Origin: Sepiola atlantica
Lineage: Eukaryota; Mollusca; Cephalopoda; Sepiida; Sepiolidae
Direction: 5' to 3'
Assembly: GCA_963556195.1 (NCBI GenBank)
Contig: OY744517.1
Coordinates: 145,567,882 to 145,631,881 of the forward strand
Length of the DNA: 64,000 nt
Shown: positions 10,060-22,160 of the stretch, piece after piece
Position numbering within the stretch: the first letter of the stretch is position 1
Layout of the letters: every line of letters begins with the position of its first letter
The notes under the pieces: generated by a model
What the model saw: the letters and a program-made list of their open reading frames with translations, nothing else
Databases searched by the model: none
What the model was told of the DNA's origin: nothing
Position numbers and translations under genes: made by a program

Positions 10060-10505
10060 CACTGATCAGAGAGCGCAGACCACGTTAATGCCTCTTGGGC
10101 TACAGAAGGGCAAGAAGAGGTTGTAGTAGCCAGACTCTGTATAGAACATACACATATTACTCACAAGCATTTATTGGAAGATGAAGAGTCTCCAATGTGT
10201 ATATCATGTCAAGAATCTTATGCAGTCAAACATATATTAATGGACTGTCAGAATCTGCAATAAAGCCGAAGGAAATACAACTTGAAAATCTAAAATACCT
10301 GTTTAAAGACACAAACCTGACCAAAATCTTAGACTTCATCTTGGACTGTTCAAAAACATTTAATTTCAAACTTTTTGCTTTCATTTTTCCTTTTTTTTAT
10401 AAAACAATATAAAATAATTTGGGATTCAATTTGACAACTTTATTCGGCATTAAATAGCCCGTAGATGGTTGATATTCCGTAGAACAAAACAAACCAAACC
10501 ACACC
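10060..10505 (+). mobile_element. I-like LINE 3' end with tail
   Basis: Frames in 10,090-10,260 encode RLCIEHTHITHKHLLEDEE and CISCQESYAVKHILMDC, matching the region behind the RNase H domain of I/R1-type LINEs (usual form RIGHT-LTH-LL...C..C....V.H.L..C). The following frame is broken. The 3' UTR ends with GGCATTAAATAGCCC, GGTTGATATTCCGTAGAAC and a CAAA-rich end at about 10,500. That tail is the one shared by several SINE-like copies in the window, which makes this LINE family their likely partner. Confidence 0.75.
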
Positions 10506-10508
10506 AAA

Positions 10509-10890
10509 CGTTGGCTGGGCCACGCCCACCATATGCCAGATGGCCGCATCCTCAAAGATCTGTACGGAGAGATAGCCTCTTGAAGGAGACCCACCGGGCG
10601 GCCACAGCTGTAGTACAGTGATGTCGTGAAGTGCGATATGGAGATTGTGGACACAACCAACGAATCCAAATGGAGAGGAACCCTGACTAAACACCCCAAG
10701 TCAGAGCAGGAGAAGCTGACACAGAGAGATGGGCCTGCAGAAAGCAAAGCGACGACTCCAGCAGAACACACATACGACCTCTGCAAAAGAGAATGTCCCT
10801 CTACAGCTATAGTCGTCGATTTTCCAACTGACCAGACAACGGGAATGTTACTAATGGTATAACCTGACCGACAGAGGCCAGCAGTCATAA
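10509..10890 (+). mobile_element. RTE-like LINE ORF end, frameshifted
   Basis: Begins abruptly after the I-like tail. Encoded pieces are GHAHHMPDGRILKDLYGEIAS, then after a frameshift RPTGRPQL..YSDVVKCDME (to about 10,640), SKWRGTLTKHPKSEQEKLTQ and finally YDLCKREC, equivalent to the zinc-finger-like CDLC..C end of RTE-type elements that have a GH..RMPD..LPK and GRP..RY.D signature. The downstream frame ends at 10,862. Confidence 0.75.
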
Positions 10891-11100
10891 AAAAATAGTA
10901 TGTTTGATTAGTTTTCGTCTAACTCGGGTGATTGTTCTCTCTCAGTGACATTGCCATGTTCTTCTAGAAGACGAAATACGCGGTTGGCATGCTGCCCAAA
11001 TGCTGACATATGTTTCCATAAAATAGCAATATTTGTTACCAGGGTTTTCATACTTTAGAGCTAACTTACCTAACAAGGTTACCCCCTACAGGATGTAATT
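10891..11100. other. No gene seen
   Basis: Unassigned; possibly 3' UTR of the preceding LINE. Confidence 0.3.
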
Positions 11101-11640
11101 GGATATTGGGCGACTCTACAAAAATGCCACATAGAATCGTTAATAGAATTCACAGTCCTTTCTCCCATCCAAATATATCTAATACAATTAATCTTCAATC
11201 TATGCCTGACTTGTCCAACAAGTTTCAGTCACGAATGTCTTACAGTCTTTGTTTTATCATTGTTCAATTATATGTTGGGGACACTTTATTGATCGTATAA
11301 TCAGTAGGAGGTGTGATTCTAAAAGGATTTTACACACACCACACCTTAACACTGAAGACTTTAATCTGAAAGAAAATGTCTATCAAACCAATTCCCAGAC
11401 TATTCGTGAACTGAAGAGTTATTGACAATTTTGCACGTCATATCTAGGTGTGCATATTTGAAGCATACCATTGAATGGCGATAAAAACATGTCTGTTGGA
11501 TAGTCATCACTAAAACTTGGTGAAAAATGAGGCATAGAGTGAAGTTTATTTGTACCAAATATGGTTAGATTGCAGAAAGGATTCTGAATTTTATTAATTA
11601 TTCCATGGGTGAGTGGCACTTTTTAGTTACTCTGTAGATC
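11101..11640. repeat. Pair of inverted, diverged repeats
   Basis: About 100 bp at 11,125-11,235 (plus) resemble 11,500-11,605 (minus): both encode a string like I.N.I..PF..P.I..T..L.SMP. The parent element is unknown; the peptide conservation hints at an old coding TE. Confidence 0.5.
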
Positions 11641-11855
11641 GTAAGGTTGATGAATTATTATGGTTGCCACCTTTTCTGTTTTGAATGCGGACTATCTAGC
11701 CATTAGTGTACGCAATGGTTCAGTCAGATCATCTGTGCAACTTAACGTAGTTTAACCATTCATATGGCTTGCACAAATCCACACTGTGGATTAGACGTGC
11801 TTATACGGTCGAGTCGTTGTGTCAAGTTCACTAACACCCTGTGAGAAAGGTAGCA

Positions 11856-13682
11856 CCCAGCTTTTCATAGACAGGTACATACATGTTTTCTTTGTCAGTT
11901 TTTCATAGACAGGTACATACATGTTTTCTTTGTCAGCTTTTCATAGATAGATACATACATGTTTTCTTTGTCAGCTTTTCATAGATAGGTACATACATGT
12001 TTTCTTTGTCAGCTTTTCATAGATAGGTACATACATGTTTTCTTTGTCAGCTTTTCATAGATAGATACATACATGTTTTCTTTGTCAGCTTTTCATAGAT
12101 AGATACATACATGTTTTCTTTGTCAGCTTTTCATAGACAGATACATACATGTTTTCTTTGTCAGCTTTTCATAGATAGGTACATACATGTTTTCTTTGTC
12201 AGCTTTTCATAGACAGATACATACATGTTTTCTTTGTCAGCTTTTCATAGATAGGTACATACATGTTTTCTTTGTCAGCTTTTCATAGACAGATACATAC
12301 ATGTTTTCTTTGTCAGCTTTTCATAGATAGGTACATACATGTTTTCTTTGTCAGCTTTTCATAGATAGATACATACATGTTTTCTTTGTCAGCTTTTCAT
12401 AGATAGATACATACATGTTTTCTTTGTCAGCTTTTCATAGACAGATACATACATGTTTTCTTTGTCAGCTTTTCATAGATAGGTACATACATGTTTTCTT
12501 TGTCAGCTTTTCATAGATAGATACATACATGTTTTCTTTGTCAGCTTTTCATAGATAGGTACATACATGTTTTCTTTGTCAGCTTTTCATAGACAGATAC
12601 ATACATGTTTTCTTTGTCAGCTTTTCATAGATAGGTACATACATGTTTTCTTTGTCAGCTTTTCATAGATAGATACATACATGTTTTCTTTGTCAGCTTT
12701 TCATAGATAGGTACATACATGTTTTCTTTGTCAGCTTTTCATAGATAGATACATACATGTTTTCTTTGTCAGCTTTTCATAGATAGGTACATACATGTTT
12801 TCTTTGTCAGCTTTTCATAGATAGATACATACATGTTTTCTTTGTCAGCTTTTCATAGATAGGTACATACATGTTTTCTTTGTCAGCTTTTCATAGATAT
12901 GTACATACATGTTTTCTTTGTCAGCTTTTCAAAGACAGGTACATACAAGTTTTCTTTGTCAGCTTTTCATAGATAAGTACATACATATTTTCTTTGTCTG
13001 ATTTTCATAGATAGGTAGATACATGTTTTCTTTGTCAGCTTTTCATAGATAGGTACATACATGTTTTCTTTGTCAGCTTTTCATAGATAGATACATACAT
13101 GTTTTCTTTGTCAGCTTTTCATAGATAGGTACATACATATTTTCTTTGTCAGCTTTTCATAGATAGGTACATACATGTTTTCTTTGTCAGCCTTTCATAG
13201 ATAGGTACATACATGTTTTCTTTGTCAGCTTTTCATAGATAGGTACATACATGTTTTCTTTGTCAGCTTTTCATAGATAGGTACATACATATTTTCTTTG
13301 TCAGCTTTTCATAGATAGGTACATACATGTTTTCTTTGTCAGCGTTTCATAGATAGGTACATACATATTTTCTTTGTCAGCTTTTCATAGATAGGTACAT
13401 ACATGTTTTCTTTGTCAGCCTTTTATAGATAGGTACATACATGTTTTCTTTGTCAGCTTTTCATAGATAGATACATACATGTTTTCTTTGTCAGCTTTTC
13501 ATAGATAGATACATACATGTTTTCTTTGTCAGCTTTTCATAGATAGGTACATACATGTTTTCTTTGTCAGCTTTTCATAGATAGATACATACATGTTTTC
13601 TTTGTCAGCTTTTCATAGATAGGTACATACATGTTTTCTTTGTCAGCCTTTCATAGATAGGTACATACATGTTTTCTTTGTT
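11856..13682 (+). repeat. 38-bp satellite array, about 48 copies
   Basis: Unit: CTTTTCATAGATAGGTACAT followed by ACATGTTTTCTTTGTCAG. Two sites vary jointly (GATAGGT, GATAGAT, GACAGAT, GACAGGT), and the variants alternate in runs instead of being randomly mixed. Copies near 12,900-13,030 are the most diverged. No open frame of note spans it and there are no unique spacers. Confidence 0.95.
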
Positions 13683-13996
13683 TTATAAGATAATTGTTGA
13701 GGCACTTTGCCATATTTCGATGCAGATTAGAACATGGTCGTTTTCAAATCCAATGTCAACAGCTTCCTCTTATGATCGTTTTATTTAGAATTTGAGTGGC
13801 AATAAAACCTCCTCAGGATTTCAGTAATTTCTATGCCTTTTCAGTGGAGATCTTGATGGTGCTAGCCCGCCTCCGCCTTTCCACCATCTTAGACCCTTCA
13901 TGATAATTTTTGTCGCACTATCACATGTGGGTACCACCAAGTCTATTGTATTTAACAGACGTGGGGAGGAGGTGGCAGATTAAAGTATTTTTGTTA

Positions 13997-14480
13997 CCAA
14001 TCAATCAATCAATTTTATTGGCATAAAAAGCAATGTGTAGCAAACTATGTAAAAAGACAGAAAATATCGAATCTATATACCATTCGAAAGTTTGTCCAAG
14101 GAAACTTTAAACCTGGATATGGTAGGTGTCATCACGATCTCCTCTGCCGAGCTGTACCAGGGAGCAGAAACATGAACAGAGAATGTTGCCTTTCTTCTGT
14201 TAGTACATCTTCATGCGAGTGTCCGTGGGAACTGCGACTAGGTGCTGGGGTGAAAAACTCCCTTGAAGATAGATTTACACTCCCATTGATAATGCTGTAT
14301 ACCAGAATCAGGTCTCCTTTGCACTCTTCGCTGCTCAAGTGAGGAAAGATTTAGAATTTGAAGCCGTTTTTTTTAGGTAAGCATAGAGAATCCTGTCACC
14401 ATCCTTGTTGCCAACCTTTGAACATACTCCATGTGTACAATATCTTTTTGAAGATAGGGATTTTTTGGATGGCTTACTCA
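13997..14480 (-). mobile_element. CR1-like LINE, RT end and 3' UTR
   Basis: Minus-strand frames give MEYVQRLATRMVTGF (about 14,390-14,430), EECKGDLILVYSIING and LSSREFFTPAPSRSSHGHS (ORF 14,132-14,338), the post-catalytic region of CR1-like RTs where GDLI..Y.I..G is usual. The 3' UTR ends at the ATTGATTGATTG-type tail (13,999-14,012). Internal frameshifts. Confidence 0.8.
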
Positions 14481-14519
14481 AGAATGGGCCATACCAGGGT
14501 TATGTATAGAAGAATGGAA

Positions 14520-17500
14520 ATCGTTTAATGTTAGGCTTTTATATATCTACTCGGGCAGTATCAGTTCCCTTGGGTTCGTTTTAGTATATTTTATCTCTAT
14601 TTCTTGTTGTCTTGACGAATTACTGCCATGTGGTTGGTCAGTGTCACCTAGTTATGTGCGTTGGTTTCCACATTCGAAGATTTTTCTTAATATTTTAGTT
14701 GTTTTCATCAGTGGCATAGTTTGTACGGTGCCAATCCTCTCTTTGATTTCAAATTCCGTTAGTCTTTTTTCGATATTTTTCTGAACAGTTCCTAATGACC
14801 CTTACAATTATTGGTATTAAGGTCGTTTTCAACATGTTCCATATTCCCTTCGGCTTTCTATCAAGCTCAATGTATTTGCTTAGTTCTTCTGCTTTCTCGG
14901 TTTTTACATTGAACTGTTTTGACTGCAAAATCTACTATTTGGCATTATTTTTTCTTCGTGTTGACCATTTTCACATCCAGTCTTCTTGCTTGGATGAGTT
15001 TGTGCATTTGTATATCTATGTTCCATAGAAATGTATTCCTTTCATTTTTCAATACTGTCCTCGGTTTGTGTCTGCACCATGTGGCTGGATGTTGAAAGTG
15101 CAGGATTTTGCATTGTTCTCAGTAGACTATCTTCCCGACCCAGCCATGTTTGTTTTTGCATTCTCTTTGGGCTAATTTGCTGAATTCGCTTATAATGTGG
15201 TTTATCGTTTCATCTCTTTGTCCACAGAGTCTATATCTACTGTTTTCCTGAGTTTTTTCATTTTAATTGTGTTGTTTTGGGGTGACTGTCAGTCGCGATT
15301 CCGTTTCTCTGTTCAAGTGTCCTTTCTGTAGCCATGCTCTTGCATTTTCATGAGTCATTTCTTTGGTCAGCCTTATACTTCGTCTATGCTAGTCGCTTCT
15401 CTTCCCATTTAGCTTTTCTTGCCTTTTTGTTTCCAGTTTCGCAGCTCTTTATATTGTCTATTTCGGTGGTGCTTTTTGCAGCGGTAATCAGCCTTTCTCT
15501 ATTTTGGATTATATATTTTTCTAATTATTTTATCGTATCATCCACGCAGTCTTCTATATTTACCAGTCTTCTTCCTCTTTTTCTTCGAATGCAGTGCATT
15601 GTACATAGCCATTAGTTACCTAGTTCTTTGTCCCAGGTGCTTCACTTCTTTTGTCCAGCTTATGAAGGGTCCAGAATACCTTACTAATGATACTAGCCAG
15701 CTATTTATTCTTTTTTTATGTTTAGTTTCTGGAGGTTTTTGTTCTTCTCATGTGTTCTCTTCATATCTTCGCTTTTATTTCTATTCATTTCATGGCGTCC
15801 GTTTCCAGAAGCTCCAAATATTTATAAGTATCATGTTCATCAAGCCCCCTTATTGCTTCTCGGTTGGACAGTTTTCTGCCCTCCGTTCTCTTCAGTTTTC
15901 CCTTCTTCATCTAAAGTAGTGCACATTTATCCATTCTTAATTTCATTCGAATCTCCTGGCTGAAGATTTTGGTTGTATTTATTAGATTTTCTAGTCCTTT
16001 TAGTTGTCTTCGAATACTTTAAGGTCGTCGTCCTTATATATGAGGTGGTTTCTGTTTTCGTTAGTATTTTTGAATATGTATCCGACATTGCACACTTTCT
16101 ATGTTCCATAGGAATTTATTCCTTTTATTGTCTGAGAGGATTTTACTTACCTTTTTGCTTATCTCCATTAGTTCTAGTTGAGTGGCATCATTGCTATGAT
16201 AATAGTATTAGCAATAGAGAGTCTCTCTGAAAAATGCCTCTCTGTATTGTTATCTGAATCAGGTGCTGTCATCCAGCTGTCAGTTCCAGTTTCCATGTTT
16301 TCATTGTTTTCCCCATAAAAGGAAGCATTCAATTATCCATGCTTGAAGGATTATTTTGTAGGCTTTGTTTTATCATGGCTATAATCTTTTTTTTTTGTAG
16401 GTCGATGTATAACAGGCCATGTATCCCTCTTGTCGCTTTCCAGCATCCTTTCTATTCTTTAAGAATTAGTCCACGGTTATTAAAGAAGTAATAGATTTGT
16501 TCGCTCATTTATGGCATCAAAATTTTCCATATGGTTGGTAAGCAGGTTATTGGTCTGTAGTTGCTTAGGATTGTTCACTTAGCGCTGTCTTTTTGAATTA
16601 ATGTTGTTCTTCCTATAGTCATTCACTCTGATATGTCTGTTTCGTGTACACATCTTCTTAGGTTTTATTGTTAGTCTTTTATATAGACTCGTGATTTAAA
16701 AAAATAAGAATCCATGTAATCCATCTCGGTCTGATGCTTCCCATTTTGCCATTTTCCTTAAGCTCGTCTTGTGCGTGTCTTCATAAATTTCGGTTACAGT
16801 TCCTTCTTACCTTTCCTGAAACTCTTCTTTCGTATTCTTCAGCTTTTTTCAGAATTTCTTTTCCCATATATTGCTTCAGAATTGTTTTGTTTTTGTCGAG
16901 TCTGATTGTTTTGTTTTTTTCCTTTCCCCCGGTTTATGTTTTGATAAAACTGGCTTTCATTGTTTTAAAAAGTCATATTTTGCTTGTACTGTTCGGATTT
17001 GTACCTTCTTAGTCTTTCCTTTGCTAGTAGTTTTTGTTTAAGTTCTTCATGTTTCTTGTTTAATCTTTCTTCTTTGTCAGCCATATCCTCCCTCCATTGT
17101 TTTCTGATTTCTTTGGTCTTATTTACAGCTTTAGATTCTTTTTGTAGTTTGTTTATTTAATATTCAAGTGTAGCTTCCCATCCGGGCTTTGCTGATATAT
17201 TCTTTTGTCAGGGTTTTAATTCTATATTTAACCTCATGATTATAGATCTGGTCCCAGCGTAAAATATGTTGTTTAAGTCTGTATTAGTGTCTGTTGAGAT
17301 GTGTGAGAGGAATTCTTTATTTTACTTTCTTCCAGTTTTCATTTAATAAAGATGGTATTTCATTTCGTCCTCTTTCAACACTTCTTTGATACGTTAAACT
17401 TCTGCTGCTTCTTCCTCGGTTAGTTCTTTGGTCTCATTGTCAGTGCTTTCTACAGTTTAAATGCTTATATTATGTTCGGTTGTTAGTCACTTCATGTTCT

Positions 17501-17740
17501 GTTGTTTTACTTACCTTTCTGTTTATCTTCATTAGTTCTAGTTCAGTGAACCACCCTCTTTTAAGAATGTGTCTCGTTTGATCTGTGATTCATGTAGCCT
17601 CTTAGTGTGGGGTTGCTTTTATAATAGCATTCAATTATTAGTCTATTTTCATTTTTGGTCCATTTCTTCCTATGGGTAGTTTTTGGTTTATTATGCTAAT
17701 CATATTTGCTTACCGTATTTGGTCTGTGGTATTCTGTAAC
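14520..17740 (-). mobile_element. Degraded LINE, RT domain to C-terminal zinc-finger region
   Basis: On the minus strand the order is: RT N-terminal block GRTTLIQKDSAK..ILSNYRPITCLPTIWK (about 16,620-16,510), GLILKE.KGCWKATRGIHGLLYID (16,480-16,390), an NKYNQ.LQPG-type segment (about 15,990), and the C-terminal block NSRYRLCGQRDETINHIISE..KLAQREC (about 15,245-15,150). This order and wording match a LINE family also present at 29.64-30.5 kb. Many stops and frameshifts; the plus-strand Phe/Ser-rich frames are shadows. The element is the longest single TE relic in the window. Confidence 0.75.
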
Positions 17741-17780
17741 CTGAAATAGTAAGGGCCATCATAGTGCACCCTATATATAT

Positions 17781-17969
17781 AGTCTCGGAAGTTTCTCAAC
17801 CATTAAAACTATATTAAAAAAAAAAAAAAAAAAAAAATTATAGTCCCAAGTCTTCCAGTGGAAAATCACTCATGTAAGTCAATTTATTTTTTACAGTTAT
17901 TATATTAGTTTATTTCTAACACTATTTTAAGGCATCATCAGTTGTTTACTATGAAAAACTGTTTCGGGA

Positions 17970-17973
<4 letters not shown>
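17781..17973 (+). mobile_element. TA-bounded dispersed element B, copy 1
   Basis: Starts AGTCTCGGAAGTTTCTC and ends ACTGTTTCGGGAATTTA directly before a (TA)n tract; a short TA run also precedes it. An inverted copy at 52,640-52,849 has the same ends, again between (TA)n tracts. An A-rich stretch (17,815-17,838) interrupts it. Confidence 0.75.

Positions 17974-18050
<77 letters not shown>
17966..18050. repeat. (TA)n microsatellite
   Basis: About 85 bp of uninterrupted TA. Confidence 0.95.
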
Positions 18051-18052
<2 letters not shown>

Positions 18053-18450
18053 CCCTAGTAACTTAGATTATATCTTCTACATATTAGAACTCTAAGCATT
18101 TAGAAGGTTATGTTGAACACCAAGATATGAAATCTCTAAGAACTTAGATTATGGTACCCTCATACATATTGGGACCTTAAGCACTTAGAAGGTTATGTTG
18201 AATCTATAAATATAAAGGCCCTAACCACTTAGAGTATGGTGTCCCCTACATAAGCCCAATATATAAAGCCCCTAATCACATAGATAATAGTGCACCTTGA
18301 TATGACTTCCATAAACACTTAGATTATGGTGTCCCCTACATATTAAGGGCTTGAAGACTTAGAAGGTTATGCTGGGCTACATATAAAGGCTCTAAGCACA
18401 TAGACAATGGTCTCCCTAGATATTAAGACCCTAGAAGATTATAGTTCTTC
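18051..18450 (+). repeat. Degenerate tandem repeat, about 60 bp
   Basis: Six or seven imperfect copies of a unit like GGCCCTAAGCACTTAGA then TTATGGTGTCCCCTACATAT. Copies differ by indels. Confidence 0.7.
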
Positions 18451-20530
18451 ATATATATGAAGTTTGCAGATATATCTTTAACACAAGTAAACTTAATTGG
18501 AATAGCATTTACTAGTTTATACTCGCTTCTTGAGCGGTGTTGGTACAGTATCTGGATGTGTCAATTGCCATCTTTACCTAGTTTCTACTGCTTTATAGAT
18601 AGTACAAAGAAAAATATTTGTGAAATTCCATGGATTACAAAAAACGCTACTTAGTATTTCCCTGAGAGAATAAGTAACAACGATAAATGTTTAGAAGTCT
18701 ATGGGAACCAGAATTCATCTTTCTTTTCTTGTCTCTAGTCATGGCTTGGCTAGACAAGATGAAAAACCCTGGTTCAATCTGCATGTCTACTGATACATCA
18801 TATTGTTGTATTACTGTTTTCATAACTGCTTGTTGTGTTAATGAAACTGTTTTAATAAAATTGATTTGAATTGTAAAGAAGAAGTTTGTCCTTATAATGA
18901 AACGATAGTAACTCGTTTTCTTCATATCCAGCAAAGCCAGAAATATGGATTAGGGTTAGAGTTAGGGTGAATATGCAGCAACGTATTTACGTATTGTTTT
19001 TTTTTGGGGGGGGAGGGCAATAAATTTTAATACTTTTTTGTGGATTATAAAAAAGGTCATTTAGTTTTAAAAAAACTATTTATGTAATGATTTTTTTAAT
19101 GTTATTATATTATGTTAATTTCTTTAAATTTATAAAACATGTACCCAGTTAAAAAATCATTTAGATTTACATGATATTAGAAATCGAGTATTAACATCGT
19201 AAAAATTATTGTCTTAGTAATGTGTACTCTGTCTATCCTTTTTTTGTCAACAAATCACATGTTTCTATTTGCATACGAATAGACAAACTCCAAAGACACC
19301 ATAACCTTTTAATAGAAATGGCTATTTTCATTGTAATAAGAAAGACAGTACTTATTGTTTTAAAGATATTTAAATTGTCAGAATAAAAAAAACAATAAAT
19401 AAGAGACATATTCATTTATCTATTGAAAGAATAAAGCTGACAATGACAATTATTTTTACGGAACAAAAAGAAACAATTCTTACATATTATTAACCCTAAT
19501 AAACATTTTTTATTTTAAGATATGTATTATTATTAAAAGTAAATTATACAGGTAGATTAGGAAAGCCACCGTGAAATAAAGGAGATTATGACTGTTCTCT
19601 AGCAGAAAAACACCCAAAACATCAGAACTTTTTAATCACATATAGGTTACATGAGAAAGAATACATTTTTCATTTACTTGAAATATTTGTCTGATCACTT
19701 AGATTAAACATGGCCATTAATGTGTTATGCGATGTGCTACTTTATTTATATTTAAAAAGTGTTCAGCTATTTAAACAAAAATTCCAAACTTTTTGATGAG
19801 ATCTTCTAAATTTATCTTACGCAACACATTTGCTTCTATGAACAGTAGAGATAGGAGAGAATAGCAGATAATGTGAATGCCTACTAGACACTATCCTCGA
19901 CTGTCTATGGTCTCTCTTTACAAGGGTTTGTCAGGACAACCTGCGATTAAGATACTTCCTACTTAAAGTTATTCAAAATAATATAGTATTCGAAACCAAA
20001 TAAGATCCACTTGGTATGGTTACACACTGGCTTATAGGAGGAATGGTGCACCTTCTCCAAGTGATGTTGCCTCTAGTAACAGTACTAAGCTGGATACTCC
20101 ACCAGACCAGATGGATTATTGTCCCAGACAAAGAGACCACAAGAAAGATATGCTATAACATAGTTAACTCGTCAATTGGGTAGAAGAAAATTAGTGTTCT
20201 ACACTACTTTACTAACTCAACGTTTGAGAGGTAAAGAAGAACTTTAATGGAACACGCAGATATCTATGTATAGAATGAAACAAAAATAGAGATAATGCAT
20301 CCAGCTTTTCTTTGATACACTTTTTGTGGAGTCAGTTCAGCTGCACTATTTGCTTCATGGTAAACCCGAAAATGGACGATCTCAGTGGTGGTGGCACTCC
20401 TTGCTACCATGATGCCATAAGTGCACGCTTATCAATTTATATCCTACAAAAACTATGTAGATCTTGCTTGCTTGGGTGTTTGTTTGTTTGTCATCTTGCT
20501 TGTTTGTCCCCATACACACTGGATGATGTC
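18451..20530. other. No gene seen; short telomere-like motif
   Basis: AT-rich sequence without a recognisable gene or TE. At 18,949-18,968 there is a three-repeat (TTAGGG-like) string, and at 19,003-19,016 a T run followed by a G run. The 95-codon frames at 18.65-18.93 kb overlap on opposite strands and are not convincing. Confidence 0.5.
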
Positions 20531-20617
20531 AGCATTTTATGACGTCATCCATGAAAACAGAGGTGGGGATAACCGTGCACCGTGGATGACGTCACAAAAT
20601 GATTATATCATCTACTT

Positions 20618-20621
<4 letters not shown>

Positions 20622-20687
<66 letters not shown>

Positions 20688-20700
20688 GGGGAGAGGAGAG
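20622..20700. repeat. (GA)n microsatellite
   Basis: Interrupted GA/GAAA repeat. Confidence 0.9.
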
Positions 20701-20885
20701 ATCCTTAATGACGTTTTATGTAGACGACCCGTGACCCTGGGAGTCTAGTCTTCTCTTATTGGGTCACCCTATGCCAGTAGGCATAGGTGAAACGTTGACA
20801 AATTCCGAGCTACAGAGCTCTTGATCGGTGGTACTTTTTATAATGGCTGTATATGTATACAGCTCGTCACACCAGTATACATATA

Positions 20886-20940
20886 CAATGTCTGGTATTC
20901 CCAAATGGTCACCCATCTGGAACTGACCAGGGAGTCTTTT
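20886..20940 (-). repeat. 5S rRNA-like fragment
   Basis: Minus strand reads CTGGTCAGTTCCAGATGGGT then GACCATTTGGGAATACCAG, the 3' half of 5S rRNA including the C-box region. Likely part of a 5S-derived SINE, not a gene. Confidence 0.7.
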
Positions 20941-21440
20941 ATACTACTAAAACTGTGGATCTTGCTTGCTTATTTGTCCTCGTGCACACGTCATGACGTC
21001 ATCCATGAAAATAGAGGTGGGATAACTGTGCACATTGAATGATGTCACTTAAGGATGCCATTAAAGCAGATGAGGTACTCATACACGGTAGATGACGTCA
21101 CAAAACAATTAGAGAGAAAGAGGGGGAGAATATCTTTAATGACTTTTTATCTGGACCACCCTTGACACAGGAGGTCTAGTGTACGCCCAAAACTCTGTGG
21201 ATTTTGCTTGTTTGTTTGTCCTCATGCACACTGGGTGACGTTATTGTGTTGTGACCTTATCCATTAAAACAGATGTGGTGATAACCGTGCACAGTAGATG
21301 ACATCAGCATAGGATAATACCCTCCATTAAAACAGAGAGATGGGGATAACCGTGCACGATGGATGTCGTCACAAAACGATGACGTCATCTATCAGCCCAG
21401 AGAGAAGGGTAAGATATATTTTATGACGTTTTATCACGAC

Positions 21441-21890
21441 CAACCGTGACCCAAAGCAGCGTAAGAGAAGTATAGTAGGAGGGTTACGTAAATAAATAAA
21501 TTACCTAAATAAAGAGGAAAATTAAAAACGAATTTGTGTCATAGAGTTTCTCTTATGGAAAGACATATAAATTCCAATCTCACTAGAGACTGTTTTATTT
21601 CATGGAGAGTAGAAAGTGGTCCATGCGATTTAGCTTTGACAGTCTCAAAACTCTTGTTTCCCCTATTTTGCCCTTTAGTCCTTACATTCCATGAGTGATG
21701 CTTCTGACAAAGGGGTAATAATTGCTATTTTCTGAGTTGGCCGCTGTTATAAGTGGGTGTTATGTGGAGATGTTCAATCCTCTCATGGTATTCGTCATTA
21801 TTTAGCTGTCAATCTGTTCATCTCATTAGCCCTTATTCTCGAGTATTTTTTATCGTGATTCATGAATTGCGAAAAGAATCTATATAATGT
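21441..21890. other. No gene seen
   Basis: Unassigned AT-rich sequence. Confidence 0.5.
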
Positions 21891-21894
21891 TAAT

Positions 21895-22160
21895 ATTAAA
21901 ATAAAATGAAGATGAAAATGAAAATAAAATAAATAAACTAATAAATAAATAAAATAAATAAATAAATAAATAAATAAATAAAATAAATAAATAAATAAAA
22001 TAAATAAATAAATAAATAAATTTTTAAAATAAAATCAAAATCAAAATCAAAATAAATGAATAAATAAATAAATAAAATAAATAAATAAATAAATAAATAA
22101 AATAAATAAATAAATAAATAAATAAATAAAATAAATAAATAAATAAATTAATAAAGATGA
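21895..22160. repeat. (AAAT)n / (AATA)n microsatellite
   Basis: Long compound repeat of AAAT with AAATA interruptions. Confidence 0.95.

Larger units (their letters stand above)
20530..21440 (+). repeat. Irregular repeats rich in TGACGTCA
   Basis: A block resembling GATAACCGTGCAC..TGGATGACGTCACAAAA recurs four times (about 20,565, 21,015-21,095, 21,270 and 21,340-21,375), each near a CATCCATGAAAACAGAGG-like string. The palindrome TGACGTCA occurs at 20,540, 20,587, 20,994, 21,093 and 21,380. It is the consensus CREB/ATF site, though here it may simply be part of the repeat. Confidence 0.65.

Noticed and set aside
10397..10888. 163-codon minus-strand ORF
   Set aside because: It is the antisense shadow of the plus-strand RTE-like fragment and I-like tail.
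11856..13682. CRISPR-like appearance of a regular short repeat
   Set aside because: Units are contiguous without unique spacers, in an animal-type sequence.
14795..17012. Series of Phe/Ser/Leu-rich plus-strand ORFs resembling membrane proteins
   Set aside because: They are antisense to a LINE whose RT and zinc-finger strings are readable on the minus strand.
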